Notes under the pieces: generated by a model
Told to the model about the DNA's origin: nothing
Seen by the model: only the letters and a program-made list of their open reading frames with translations
Database searches by the model: none
Shown here: one piece after another, positions 43,596 to 55,350 of the stretch
Layout: each line of letters opens with the position of its first letter
How positions within the stretch are numbered: position 1 is the stretch's first letter
Position numbers and translations under genes: made by a program
Assembly: GCA_037903355.1 (NCBI GenBank)
Contig: JBAJFE010000027.1
Coordinates: forward strand, 62,001-126,000
Direction: 5' to 3'
Source of the DNA: Trichuris trichiura
Lineage: Eukaryota > Nematoda > Enoplea > Trichinellida > Trichuridae
DNA length: 64,000 bases

Positions 43596-46252
43596 TGTTA
43601 TGTAGCAGCATGAATGCAGCTGCTGGTAAAGATACCATCACCTTGTTGAATTCTGGCAATTACATGTACTCGAAAACAAAGGTAAGAGCTGTTCTCATTC
43701 AAGATGATCTGTGCAAAGTCGTTTCCTCTCCTAAATCTGAAGTAGCCAAGGAAGCATGGCGAAAGCAGGATAGTAAAGCTATGGCATTAATTACATTGTC
43801 GGTAGAAGACAGCCAGCTGCTGCATATCGCAAGTTGCGATACAGCATTTGAAATGCGGGAGAAGCTCGAAAAGCAGTATGCGAGGTCCAGTTTTGGCAGT
43901 CAACTGTACCTGAGATGAAAGCTGTATGGTATACGTTTTACGTCAGGCACGATGGAGACGCACATCAATTCTATGTTGGAGATCTTTGAACTGCTACGTG
44001 GAGCAGGTACGGTAATAAGTACCGATGAATTAGTAGCCGTTTTGTTTTGCAGCATCCCGGAAATATATTCAGGATTAATCACCGCCCTCGAAGGGCGTGA
44101 CCAGGCTGATATGACGGTCGATTATGTTACTGGTAAGATGCTGGACGAGTACCAGCGATGTTTGAAGAATTGTAGAAAGAGCGAAGACGACGGCTTTGCA
44201 TTTCGCATGTCGTCACGAAACGGCAGCCAAGTAGGAAAATGGGAGGCTGGTAGGCCGCAATGGAGGAAGGACCGTGAATATTTCTTTTGCAAGAAACGAG
44301 GCCATTTGAAAGTGGACTGTAGAGCTTTCAAGAAGACACAAATAAACAGAGAATCAGCCTGCAATGAAAGAGGCTTGGCTGAGGCAAAGCGCGTTTTCTT
44401 CACAATGAAAAAATGGGGTTATGCGTGGAGTAATGGTCAGTGGTTCATTGATTCAGGAGCATCAAGCCATATGACCAGTGATTATTCATTTTTCAAATCG
44501 CTGCGTTTATATAAGCAGCTGGTTTACTTGGAGGACAAAACGTCGGTCTATACGAATGGTATAGGAGAAGGCTGCTTGCGCTGTAAGCTACCCGAAGGTA
44601 GAGTGCAATTAACACAGCTAGAGAATGTTCTGTAGGTACCCGCAGTTAAAGGCAACCTTTTATCAGTTACGCAAATGACGAATGATGGATTCCACGTCGT
44701 CTTCGACGAAGTGAAGTGCTTCATGTCACGACGGTTTAAAACAATAGCAAAGGCAGAACGAAAGGAAGCCTCTACAAGCTGGATTGTACTGTCCAGCAGC
44801 GCTCTGCGGGAGTAGCCAGTGCTGCGATGGACATGCAATTGTCGCACCGTCGACTGGGTCATCGAAATCCTATTGCTACCAGAAGATTGTGCTCAAAAAA
44901 CCTAGCAAGAGGAATCAAGGTGAAGCCGAACTGTGCGCTCTTGACTTGTGAGCATTGCGTAAAAGAGAAGCTGGCTCAGTCAAGTTTTCAAAGGAAGTAA
45001 GAAGGGCAGCAAAACCGCTGGATTTCGTCCAGAGTGACTTATGCGGGCCTGTGCCTACAAAAACGCTCAGCGGAGATCTTTACATGCTCACGCTCATCGA
45101 TGACTATTCGAGGTTCACAATGGTCCGCTTGATCAAGTCAAAAGGCGAAGCGGCGACAGTAATAAAGGCTTACGTCGCAAGAATGAAAAACCGTTTCGGT
45201 AGAAAATCGATTGGTTGCCCTTCGCACCGACAATGGCAAAGAGTATGTCGAGGAAGAACTGAAAAGTTACTTCGAAAACGAAGGCATAGAACAGAGGTGG
45301 GAAACATTTTTGCTGCCGCGGGCGGTTTAGACGTTTATAAAACTATTCTCGGGCCATACAGAATACTCAACCGAACAACATAACCTGCTTTGTTTGCATG
45401 TATGTTCATTTAAGTCACCCCTCGAACAAAGCGATAAGGCAAGATAAGAATAATACTTCCCGTCGGTAGGCGCCCAATGGTCCACGCTACCTGCGCGCAC
45501 ACTAGTGCCGCTTACTGCCTGCCTCCAAAGACTAACGACATCGCTTTATCGACAGGGAGCCGACGGCAAGGCAGTCTTCCTAACCAGCCTGATGCTCCCT
45601 GCTTGTTACGCAAAATTTATATTATTACTAGGATTTACATAAAATAAATTTATGACATTTCCAAAAAATGAGCTCCCACAGTCACATTTCACTGAATCTC
45701 GCATCCATGTGCGGTTACCTCAGCGGCTGGGAAGGAATGCTTCGCGGGCCGGACGTTCACCACCCCTGGCATAGAATATCAGAGGACTGTGCCGGACACT
45801 CCACAACGAAATGGCGAGGCGCAGATAAAACATCATTCATTCATTGAAATGGAAAAATGTAGGCTGCTCGATTCTGGGTTTCAAAATCGCTTGAAGCAGT
45901 GAGAACAACAGCATATTTGCAGAATCGTCTACCAAGTCGTAGCGTGGGTAAGACTCCTTGTGAACATATTTTTGGGTGTAAAGCCGACCTGAGTCGCATT
46001 CGTGTATTTGGTGCTAAGGTCTTCTCCCTAATCTCTAACTAGAAACGGCAAAAATGGGATGACAAGGCTGTATAAAGTGTGCTCATTGGATATGACGATG
46101 CTACAAAGGGGTACCGGATTCTAGATCCGGAAACCGGTCACACATGGATTAGCCACTCAGTTAAAGTGATAGCAGACATATTGACGAAGCCGCATAGCAA
46201 ATAACGATTCACAGAATTCACCGAGCAGCTGGGCATGCAAAGGTGAATGTTT
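43586..46252 (+). pseudogene. Ty1/copia gag-pol remnant, RT deleted
   Basis: Gag-like sequence starts near 43610 (KDTITLLNSGNYMYSKTKVR) and continues after a stop at 43916-43918. It includes a degraded zinc knuckle (FFCKKRGHLKVDC, first Cys lost). The protease is at about 44445-44490 (WFIDSGASSHM). A GAG-preintegrase zone and the integrase core follow (FVQSDLCGPVPTKT, LIDDYSRFT, then DTPQRNG after a nested insertion). Next is CEHIFGCKADLSRIRVFGAK. After ILDPETGHTWISH the frame jumps to ADILTKPH, the end of RNase H, so RT and most of RNase H are deleted. Several stops are present. Confidence 0.8.
45292..45768 (-). mobile_element. hAT non-autonomous element inside copia integrase, exact 8-bp TSD
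   Basis: Termini CAGAGGTGGGAAACATT and ...GTTCACCACCCCTG are hAT-type TIRs bounding 477 bp. Both flanks are GCATAGAA (45284-45291 and 45769-45776). Removing the element and one TSD copy restores the copia integrase reading ENEGIEYQRTVPDTPQRNG, which confirms the boundaries. It is the inverted relative of 59493-60212 and 60592-61303. Confidence 0.88.
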
Positions 46253-46288
46253 AAGAAAACTTGTGACGTGTCCGGCGAGAACGGGTGG

Positions 46289-46500
46289 TGTAGTTGCTAC
46301 GCCAGACAGCTGTCACAAGGAAAAGAGCGGAGGTGTTAATGGACGTTGGTCTTCAACAAAAGCAGGATTAACGATGATGAATGGTGTCCATTGATGGCCA
46401 CTTTGTGACCCGTTTATAATCGTTAATCCGAACTGCAGCAGGGACGTTATCAGTTGTGATAACGCTCTCTCAGTTTAAGGGTGCTGAGTTTCAAGAGCCA
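46289..46500 (+). repeat. Copia 3' LTR
   Basis: Begins TGTAGTTGCTACGCC and shares the CTGTCACAAGGAAAAGAGCG and TTAACGATGATG blocks with the 5' LTR. The end is approximate because PLE sequence follows. Confidence 0.65.
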
Positions 46501-47620
46501 CGATTGTGATTGTAAATTTGGTACGGATAAAGATGCAAACTTGTGGCATTGACGGCCAGCGTTCTATCACTGATTCATACGGGAATTTTCTTAAAAACCT
46601 AGAAGAGGAAGCCTCACCAACTGAACCGCTGTTCACCTGCAAGGCCTTTAAGGGTTACGTGGACGGGATCTTAGTCATTATCTCAAAAGGTAGAGAACTA
46701 CTGTTCATCAACAAGTGTTGTGTACGAGTGCACCTGCACACAAGACATCCGGCTTGCTGGACTTCGCTTGCGACTCCGTTCGATTGGTTAGTTCTGACTT
46801 ACGCAAAGTAAACTGTTGTCGAGCGGACCTTTTAACAACTTCAATAGCATTTATCTGAAGACGGTTGTTTTCAGCATTGAAGTTGGACGCAATGGTCGAT
46901 TGCCCTTCTTGCACACTTTTCTCATCAGAGAAGAAGCCAGGATAGTAAGCAAGGTGTACAGAAAACCGATGAACACGAACAGACTAATCAACTTCCATTT
47001 ACGTCATCCAAAAAAGGTCAAAGTTGAACTGACCACACGTATGGTGGACAGAACGCACCGCCTGTGCAGTCCATCGTTTCTGCCAACCGAACTAAGCTAC
47101 GTAAAATAAACTTTTCTATAGAATCCCAGCAACTTGTTCATCAGGGGCATCACACGTAGACAGCGTCATCTCAATGGTGACAGTTCAGTACGGAAGAATA
47201 GACCCGGGAGATAAGGATCCCCACGACTTACTACCAAAGCATAAGCAAAAAGACTCAAACTGTATTCTGGAATCGTGGTTTCAGAACTTTTTCAGCCGGT
47301 CCGCGAACATTGGTTCCGTGTTAAGATCTGACAGAGCTAAAGTTGCCATTGATCAGCAACCCGGAACGGTCAGTGGGATCGTTGGCACGTGCAGGACACT
47401 GTATATAAGAGAAACAGGCAACACTCTGTCCCATCAGTCCGCAGAACACCTTGGCAACCTGACAAAGCTTGGGAACGCTGAAACAGGACACATGGGTTTG
47501 GACATCAAGACTAGAGACCGCCCACAGGCTTCGGAACCGGCAAAGGTGATGCAAAAAACATTGGAAAGTTCAGCAGTCGCAGAACATGCTGTGGGCTGCA
47601 AAAATTTGCTACCGACCTAA
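46501..47620 (+). pseudogene. Penelope-like element, RT end and GIY-YIG endonuclease
   Basis: The pieces are in three frames. Near 46655-46700 lies KAFKGYVDGILVI, the RT active-site motif YVDD with its last Asp changed to Gly. Then 46890-47106 give LPFLHTFLIREEARIVSKVY, RKPMNTNRL and MVDRTHRLCSPSFLP, the PLE connector. Next, 47374-47600 give a GIY-YIG-like GTCRTLYIRETG and SAVAEHAVGC. The combination of RT and a C-terminal GIY-YIG nuclease is specific to Penelope elements. The N-terminal half is missing. Confidence 0.75.
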
Positions 47621-48744
47621 TCTCGGTACTCTACCGCAAGTTACACTACAAAAAGAGGAAGATCATAAATGTGGTGTATGTTCCTATGTATTATATGTAT
47701 CACGGGTTACATGTATACTCAGCATGAACTTGCATGCGAACAGTCTTTCTGTAACTGTACTGTTGTAGTCACCTTCCTTGTGTGTGCATTACCGATAGTG
47801 TGCGCAAGTAAACGGTCAGCACCCAGTACATTACAATAGAGATCATGTACATCAGGCACATTAGGACGACTAACAGGGACGACGTTTACGCGGTCAGTTA
47901 AGCATGGATACCGCTAACAGCTGCATACGTGTGCTTCCACGTTAATCCACCTGAACGATACAACCCACAGCGGCCAGCATCGCCGAAGGATTAACACCAA
48001 GCCATTAACTTGCCTGCTTGTGTCACAGTTTGTCATTCGATACGCTGACGACGGAAGGCAAGCAGTTCTGAAAGCTTCACAATTTTTTACTCAGCAAAAA
48101 AGTACTACTCTAACTTCAGTACAATAAACAGAAAAAGACTGCGACGGACACCTTCACGTTTAGCTTGTATTAACATTAAGTGTTGATTGGGTGTATGTAT
48201 AAGACGCTTATACATAGCATTAAACAAATTGAATGATGCCTTGTTCTGGAGACTGAAGAGGTGTAACTTAAATTATATGACCCTTCTGCTTTCGACGCTG
48301 ACAACCACGGGTCTTTCATACTGTAAGAACGCTATATGTACTGGGAACGTTGGTTGGCTCAGGTTCAATCAACGTAGGGGAAGCAGGATTTTATGAAAGT
48401 AAACAACAAAGAAGATTTGATCCCCCTCTTTCATAGGGGTTCAGCTATAAGATGTCCTTTGCGTATTTCACTTCCGCTTTTCTCACTGCACATCTATATA
48501 TGTTTCCTCTTCAGACCCTTTATCGCCCGCAAGTGATCGCGATTTGTTGCTTTCATGCCATTCTCCAAAGCTAGAAACCAAAAATCCGTCAACGTAATGG
48601 GCAGAATCAGTAGTATCTTATTTTAATGCACGCAGTCGGTATAGTTCATGTCATCGTTCCAAATATCAGAAACTTCCGTAGCACTTCCAATTCATCCTGC
48701 TGTTGTTTATATTTCCTCAACGAAAATGGTTGTTCTTCGCGAGT
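47621..48744 (+). other. Non-coding with one hammerhead-like core
   Basis: At 48045-48073 (+) CTGACGA is followed by CGGAAGGCAAGCAGTTCT and GAAAGCTTC, a weaker-stem member of the series. No gene is recognised. Confidence 0.35.
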
Positions 48745-48870
48745 GCACTTCAATTTGACCTAACCAACTTGATTTAGTCGACTTGCCTTGAACTGATTCG
48801 ACTTCAACTCAACTTGACCTAAAGCAATTTGACCTATCCAACTTGAGTTAAAGTCAACTTGACCTAGCCG
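48745..48870. repeat. Degenerate minisatellite, units like CAACTTGACCTA
   Basis: About eight diverged 12-18 bp units built around ACTTGACCTA / ATTTGACCTA / ACTTCAACTC run across this interval. Spacing is irregular, so it is old or imperfectly amplified. Confidence 0.6.
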
Positions 48871-48956
48871 GAATTGGGCCTGTTGTCATACCTGCGTCCA
48901 GACACATGATTTGCTTAGTGTAAATCCAGTATACTTTGAGGTGATGGCGTGACTCC

Positions 48957-49143
48957 ACCAACTCACTGACGACGGAACCAGAGCGTTCTGAAAGCTTTGA
49001 ACATTAAAAAAGTTGAGTGTATTGATATCTGTACATTTTCTTAATAACGGCTCATCCATCCGTTGGTAGAGCAGTTGTTTTAGTTTAATTACAGATAACA
49101 GCACAACGAAAAACGGGAAAAGCCGTAGAAGACCTTACAACTA
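48957..49143 (+). repeat. Single arm of an F2-type foldback unit with hammerhead-like core
   Basis: It matches the right arm of F2 (13310-13475) through CATCCATCCGTTGGTAGAGC and AAACGGGAAAAGCCGTAG. At its start (48966-48993) it keeps the complete core CTGACGA, CGGAAC, loop, GTTCT, GAAAGC. It shows what one monomer looks like without its inverted partner. Confidence 0.7.
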
Positions 49144-49499
49144 CCCGAAGCTTGTTTTCTTTTCTGTTCATCATTACTGTAGTCGCATGTTGATCCATAA
49201 CGATGAGCACTACGAATAATACAGCTGGAAGGATGCAAGCTAATAGAATCCACCATCTTTTCAAGTCGAGGGGATCAACAACCCAGTTGCGTTCAATGGT
49301 GGGCTAGTGAAATGTACATTTGCACATAAGACTTTAGTACGTGGGCGATACTTTGAAACAGGTGGGAATCTTGAGACAAGGAATCGGTAGCGCCACCCAA
49401 TAGTTAACGGCAGTCATGATAAGCATGGTTATTAAGAGTGAAAAGTCTGCAATGAATTCACGTATCTAAATTCGTCTCCTTTTAGGAATACGACAAACA

Positions 49500-49790
49500 T
49501 GATGCAAAAACTTTATTATGGAATAACTCCCGTTTAATGTGTTAAGTAACTCCGGAGATTTCTGGTCGACCGAGACCCGTCTTCAACGGTTGTGAGTTAT
49601 GGATATAACTTGTGCGCGTGACTTGAGTCTTCTGTCGTTTCCATGGTTTAAAGCGGATGTTTTAAAGTTCTCTGTTGGTGGTTTTCTGTTTGTATGGTAT
49701 GTTGTTTGTCCATTTTTCGCATTTCTTTCATGTGCGGTGATTATTTCTTCTTTCACTTGCTCCATGTGTCCGGAACACCCCTTCTGTCAG
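49500..49790 (-). repeat. PLE 3' terminal segment with hammerhead-like core (minus)
   Basis: This is the inverted, near-identical copy of 51858-52080: the minus-strand frame at 49765-49583 matches the one ending at 52039 (VKEEIITAHERNAKNG). The core at 49558-49587 reads TTGAAGA, CGGGTC/GACC.G, GAAA on the minus strand, with one C-to-T change in the conserved CTGANGA. Confidence 0.65.
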
Positions 49791-50016
49791 CGGCCAGATA
49801 TTTGGAACACACACGTATTAAAGCGGGTCTTACTCAAGGCCAACTGACCTTCTTACTGAAATGCAGAGACCACAGAATTTTACCGAAGTGCTTCCAACTA
49901 AAATGGGGTCAGAACGTGGATAGTCACTCAAAACGAATCCTATTTTCCGCTTTTCTTCTTTCTTTTTTTTCTCTTTTTCTTTTCTTTTTTCTTCTTCGTA
50001 ACGGTTTTTTTATTTT

Positions 50017-50717
50017 TATTCTAAAATGTTCGCGGGATTTCTAACCCGTTATTCATATAACGTTTATTCAGAAAAAAGTTTCACGGAGCTTTCGGGCCTC
50101 TCCGTGGCCCGTCATCAGCGTAATTGTACCGCCCGTCGGGTCAGTTTTTATGGTTGCAAGCCGCCCCATCCGACCAACTTTGGCAGAGACCTACTGCCTT
50201 CAGCTCTATCATGAGCCGTCAGGTTTCAGTCCCGCCTAGTCAGTCAGACGACGCAGAGAGCTTTCAACCGACCTTCCATGACGGCGCCACACGAACAAAT
50301 GAGGACCAACGAGCATTCAATCGACGTTTGTCCGTTTGTTTTAAACAAACAGACGGGTTTTAAACATGCTTTCCCGCCACTCAACGTTCATTCTTCTTCG
50401 GCCCTCGTTGTCCTCTTCCTTTTTTTCTTTTTTTTCGTGTGCCGCCGTCGTGGAAGGTCGGCTGGAAGCTCGCTGCGCCGTCTGACTGACTAGGCAGGAC
50501 CGAAACCTGACGGCTCATGATAGAGCTGAAGGCAGAAGGTCTCTGCCAAAGTTGGTCGGATGGGGCAGCTTGCAACCATAGAGACCGACCCGATGGGCGG
50601 TACAATTACGCTGATGACGGGCCACGGAGAGGCCCGAAAGCTCCGTGAAACTTTTTTTCTGAATAAACGTTATATGAACAACGGGTTAGAAATCTCGCGA
50701 ACATTTTAGAATATTTT
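50017..50717. repeat. Inverted-repeat unit with two head-to-head hammerhead-like cores
   Basis: The left arm (50017 to about 50300) and right arm (about 50415-50717) are inverted copies beginning ATTCTAAAATGTTCGCG and including CCGTCAGGTTTC and CGACCAACTTTGGCAGAGAC. Each arm has the core CTGATGA, GGGCC/GGCCC, GAAAGCTCC, at 50118-50090 (-) and 50611-50640 (+). About 110 bp of unique sequence separates the arms. The whole unit splits the PLE coding region. Frames inside are mirror images of each other. Confidence 0.75.
50611..50640 (+). ncRNA. Hammerhead-ribozyme-like motif (CTGATGA type)
   Basis: This core has the canonical CTGATGA: CTGATGA, then C, stem GGGCC, loop acggaga, GGCCC, GAAA. Compared with the 52036 copy the stem changes from GGGTC/GACCC to GGGCC/GGCCC, a compensatory T-A to C-G change that supports RNA pairing. 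Confidence 0.55.
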
Positions 50718-52035
50718 CCGCTGGATTATCTCTGCTCAAAAACGTTATAAGACAACACAGATTTACACTAGCGAATTTGAGAGCAAACTACAACAACACA
50801 CTCACTTACCTCAGAAACCAGCTACAGAGAGCAATTTACGAAGCCTTGGTTAGACATGTGGATGTGGGCGCAGGAACAGTTTGCACAACACAAAAACAGG
50901 TATTAAAAAGGAAATTCGATAGACTTCAGGCGACTTTCCCGCTGACTTCTCTAAATGTCTACAGCAGTAGCTTACAAAGGACCACTGAGTCGGAACTAAA
51001 TACAACAATAGTAAACCTCAGCTCTTCCTCTCTAAGTGAAAGTGAGAAGGCCATACTAAAAAAGGGTCTGAACTTCGTTCCCACCCCTAAACGACCACCC
51101 CTTCTCGATATCATTACCTCAATTAAAGACAGCTTATCTTCGACGGACCCACAAAGAGCCAGACAGATTAAAAGCACTTTGTCTACATTAATCTTAAATC
51201 ACCGCTTCAACGCCACTCCTAACTTAAGTCGGCATGAGATGAACTGCCTACATCAGCTTCGAAATCAACCCAACAGAATTATCACTAAAGCCGATAAAGG
51301 GAATAAAATAGTTCTACTAGACAGAAACACCTACATGGAAAAAATGACAGCTATCTTAAGCACCAACAATTATGCCCCTTTACCCACTGACCCTACAGAG
51401 GCTTCCCGGAAAAATCTTTGATCTCTACTCATCACATATGCCACAGAGACCAAAGAACCTGAAATCAACAAAATGATAACACGTCTTAGGTTTGCATCGA
51501 ACTTCAGACCCCCTGAGCTCTATGGTCTCCCAAAAGTACACAAACCAGGGATTCCAATGAGACCAATAGTCTCCACCATTAATAGTATCACAAGTGAACT
51601 CAGTCGATACTTAGGAACGATCATCAAACCACTTACTGGCAAAGAGCCGTCTTTTATCAAAAATAGCAAAACTTTTGTCAACGAAATCCGGAGTCACTAC
51701 CTAGAACCAGATGAGATTCTGGTTAGTTATGATGTAAAAGAACTATTCCTTAGCATCCCCATATCAGATACACTTGAGATCCTATACAATCTCCTCTATG
51801 TAGACACAAGTCTACCCACCAGAACTAAACTAAATCTCTTTCACATTGTCAAACACATGAAGCAAGTGAAAGAAGAAATAATCACCGCACATGAAAGAAA
51901 TGCGAAAAACGGACAAATCACATACCATACAAACAGAAAACCACCAACAGAGAACTTTAAAACACCCGCTTTAAACCATGGAAACGACAGAAGACTCAAG
52001 TCACGCGCACAAGTTATATCCATAACTCACAACCG

Positions 52036-52075
52036 CTGAAGACGGGTCTCGGTCGACCCGAAAGCTCCGGAGTTA
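52036..52075 (+). ncRNA. Hammerhead-ribozyme-like motif with palindromic stem III
   Basis: CTGAAGA, C, stem GGGTC, loop, GACCC, GAAA, then the self-complementary GCTCCGGAGT followed by TTA, which fits a NUH cleavage triplet. A stem III with no loop can only close between two molecules, as described for hammerheads of Penelope elements, which act as dimers. It lies at the 3' end of the PLE on the coding strand. Confidence 0.55.
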
Positions 52076-52200
52076 TTTAACACATTAAACGGGATATATT
52101 CCGTAATAAAGCTCTTGAATTATGAAAACATACGGTCCCATAATGTAAAAGTTTTATTACGGAAGTATTCCCGTTTAATATGCTTATGGAAAACATACGC

Positions 52201-53837
52201 TCCCGTACAAAGAAGCCACATTTTCAACATACGGTCCCGTACGAAGAAACCACATTTTCAAGATTTTACGACAAACATGTAGCCTTACCCTGAGAGTGAA
52301 AAAGCGAGTACTGCGCACATTGTTCAGAAATAGAGCCAGTAGGGAGCTTCCAAAAAATAGAAGTAAAGAAAAAGAGAACACGTCAGGCTTGGAGTGACGT
52401 TGAAGTCCAGTTGCAGCGCCTTCTAGGTCCTCACATTCTGTAATCGAATACCATTAGCCCAGCTATTTTCCATTGCACGCGCCTCGTACAGAACGAACCC
52501 TGTCCAGTGTAGTTCTGATATAGCAGAGAAGTCCCATTCGTTGTTACGTTGCAAACGCAGTGATCTTCTAAAAGAAGCTGAAAACACCATATGTAAGTAG
52601 TAGATTTCCATGCTGCTAGTGTTTTGTTGCGTGTACTCGAAGTTACCTTTAGGTGTAGCTGTTGTTGTCGCTATTTATAAGCGTTTATGTTGTATGTAAC
52701 TTAAGGCCTTGTAAACAGTGCAAGCCAGTGTTGGATTATTCTTTCAACGAACGATCTGTTGAAGTTTAATTTAAGTTTCTTATTATTCAAGGTTAATGAA
52801 TTTCGTTTTTTATTTATTGTATTATACTTTTTAAAGGTTAGTTTCTTGTAATAGACGTATACCTTTTCATAAAGAAAGTTACACTTTGTCCGTTTAATGA
52901 GGTAAGCATAATAGAGATTTCAAAAGTTTTTGGACAGCGGGTCCCATCTTCAGTGAAAAGGCTGATATGCTGTATCTTAAAACTGGTGCATACCTTTTCT
53001 GTCGCTTATGTTATAATTTTCTGCTTATAAGCACCCTTCGATTAATTGTTTAACTTTAATATTCGAAAATAAAAGATAGTGTGACGCCCCTTTGAAATTT
53101 AATATGTTTATTCATATCGACGGTAACAAGTATGGGACCAATCCCGTCATACGTTATCGTTGGCAATGGAACGCTCCAGGTTCCAAAAGCTTTGAAGATT
53201 TTAAAAGTTTTGTTTATGTATAAAAATAAACGTTTTGTATCTTTTCCGTAAAAAACAAGCATATGGAACTTGAACATTAATGAAAGCATGATTCCTTAAG
53301 TAGCAACTACTTGCTTTTCCGTTACTTTTTTTATCACGACATTGCTATGTTTAGATTTGCGATCATAGTACTTAATTCTGTTGGAAGGTTGCGCCTTCGA
53401 ATTCAAGCATGAGGAAGATAGCTTCATTTGGTTATACAGTTGTTCCGGACTCCGCAGCCATACGCAAAAATCTTTATTACAATCAATGCAGGCAAACACG
53501 CAATCGCCAAACCATCGGGAGCGAAAAACCTCCGAAACCACCAAGCGTCTCCTTTTATCGACTTCTGTTGACCGTTGAGCGGCGCCTCTGTTCGAGCCGC
53601 TGCCGTATTTGCATAGCAGTTAGTAAGCTATGAGTCACTCGGCGCTCGGGTGATCGTTATCTTTCTCCCAACGCTCGCGCCCACAGATCCGTGCCAGGTC
53701 GCGCCCAGCTTGGGGGCCGGCAGTCGCCCTGTCATCAAAATTATCAGTCCTGCTAGAGGCAGTGCTTGGCAGGCGGTCCCTCCCGCGCACCGCCGATCGG
53801 TCGGCTGGCACAACAGTAAAATGGAACAGTGGTGGCA
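52201..53837. other. Non-coding
   Basis: No gene is recognised in about 1.6 kb. It starts with repeated CATACG.TCCCGTAC..AGAA.CCACATTTTCAA units (about 52190-52262, two copies). A very degraded hammerhead-like string lies near 52925-52965. Confidence 0.35.
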
Positions 53838-54112
53838 AAACGAGGTTGCTATCCACAAGAGGAGAGAGAGGTCAGCGAGAGGGAGGGAGAGACAAACTGA
53901 GGTGAGCGGGAAGGCTTTAAACAGGGAGCGTCTAGACAGCTCCCAGACGTATTTGCTCTCACGGCCTTCGATTAACGACATAAGACGGGTCACAGAGTGG
54001 CCAACAATGGACACCATCCATCATCGTTAATCTCGCCTTTGGTGGTGACGGACGTCCATTAACACCTCTGCTCTTTTCTGTCAGACAGGTGTCTGGCGCA
54101 ACAACTCCAACA
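53838..54112 (-). repeat. Lone copia LTR (inverted relative to 43340)
   Basis: Read on the minus strand from 54112 it starts TGTTGGAGTTG, then TGGACGTCC, TTAACGATGATGGATGG and GTGTCCATTG, matching both LTRs of the copia at 43.3-46.5 kb. No copia coding sequence is attached. The inner end is approximate. Confidence 0.7.
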
Positions 54113-54549
54113 AATTCAAAACGTGTTTGTTACTTTGGCCCATTTTAATTCTTGTGGAAACGCAGGGGTTTTAGGATGCCTGCTAAAACGTTGTAATCAG
54201 ATCAGCGTTGTAATAGTGGTCTAAGTGTGCGATCGTTGTTTAGTCAGTGATAGTTTGAAGTTGGCCAACGGTTTTGACCGTAAATGCTTAGTCTTTTTGC
54301 TATTGGGAATTGTTCATGTATCAAATAAGGTGGAATGGAATGAAATAAAATTAATTATACAAGATGAAGTAAAACGTGAACAAATATAAACAGAAGTAAA
54401 CGTAGTACCAAAATCATATAAACTTAAAGAAAATCAAAACAAAATAAATGGAAAGTCGTGTCACAGTTAATTTTGATGGAGATAAGATTGAATCCCTGAG
54501 GTGAGCAATCCGTAATGTTGCAATGGGTTTGTATTTTGACAACGCTTTT
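54113..54549. other. Non-coding
   Basis: A/T-rich spacer without recognised features. Confidence 0.3.
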
Positions 54550-55350
54550 CCGTCCACTAGTTCTGGCGCAGTATCAATGGGTAATACGCGACGCTAATGC
54601 GTAATGAAGTGCGATTAGCGGAACAATTGGAGGGACGTCTTACTGCGGGTAACTGAACACATGCCGAGTGTTTGGCATGGGGAGCACAATGGAGCATCAG
54701 TGGCACATGCAACAGTTGTGGTTGTAGGCCTAATGGATCACTTGCCGAGAAATACCGTTACACTGCGAGGGAATAGTGTTGAGAAGTGTCACTGATGCAG
54801 TTACTGACCCTTGCGAAACAGTAAAGGTGTGGAAGTGAAACAGCTGCACATAGACTGAAGCCACGGAAAGCACAATGGGGTAGCAGTGGTGCATGCTCGG
54901 GTTCGGTTAGTGATTCGTCGAAAGCATCGAAGGGCAATGGTCTGATCTGCGTTGCGCCTTAGTAAACGGTGCACAGCTCATTCTGCACACTGTCGACGGC
55001 TAGGAAAATGCGCTAGCTCCGTGAGACCGTGAAAGACGAAGAAACCGCCATACAGTTCTCCTGCGCCAGAAAGGTCTTCTGTACAGCGAAAAGCGGTGCT
55101 CTATGTGCGGACAGACGATGCGTCTGGGGCGAAGTGGCACGACGTGGCGTTGCTTTAGGCGGGCCTGCCGCAAGGAACTATCCATACGTATGGGCAGGTG
55201 GTTCGACGGTAAGCGCACTAACTGCAGTGACCGCCTTCAGGTCTACATCGCAATGTGTCTTTTGCAGTCCACCAGCGCGGTGTGAAGTTCCAGAAGGCTG
55301 TAGAGCTGATTTAGTGCTGGAACTGAGAGCTGAAAATGTGGTTTCTTGGT
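54550..55350 (+). pseudogene. Merlin fragment with transposase N-terminus
   Basis: The non-coding part (54560-54850) matches blocks of the MITE at 40195-41233 in reverse (TCAATGGGTAATACGCG, GGAGGGACGTC). From about 55100 it encodes a zinc-ribbon-like MCGQTMRLGRSGTTWRCF, then CRKELSIRMGRWFDGKR. This parallels CRKELSVRTGTWFDSK of the Merlin at 11.4-11.7 kb. The DDE domain is absent. Confidence 0.65.

Larger units (their letters stand above)
49791..52200 (+). pseudogene. Penelope-like element, N-terminus and partial RT, nested insertion
   Basis: Homology starts about 49800 (TRIKAGLTQGQLTFLLKCRD, PKCFQLKW), as in PLE N-termini. It is interrupted by the inverted-repeat unit 50017-50717 and resumes at 50777. 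RT motifs are IITKADKGNKIVLLDR (about 51280), ELYGLPKVHKPGIPMRPIVS (51510-51570) and ILVSYDVKELFLSIP (51718-51763, first catalytic Asp). There is a TGA stop at 51419-51421. After FHIVKHMKQ the frame fuses to the element's 3' tail, so YVDD and the GIY-YIG domain are deleted. A hammerhead-like core follows at 52036-52063. Confidence 0.8.

Noticed and set aside
52925..52965. A further hammerhead-like string on the minus strand
   Set aside because: CTGAAGA is present but the stem and GAAA are too degraded to count.
53628..54030. Overlapping open frames of 126-129 codons on both strands
   Set aside because: They lie across the lone copia LTR and its flank; no family resemblance and no splice support.
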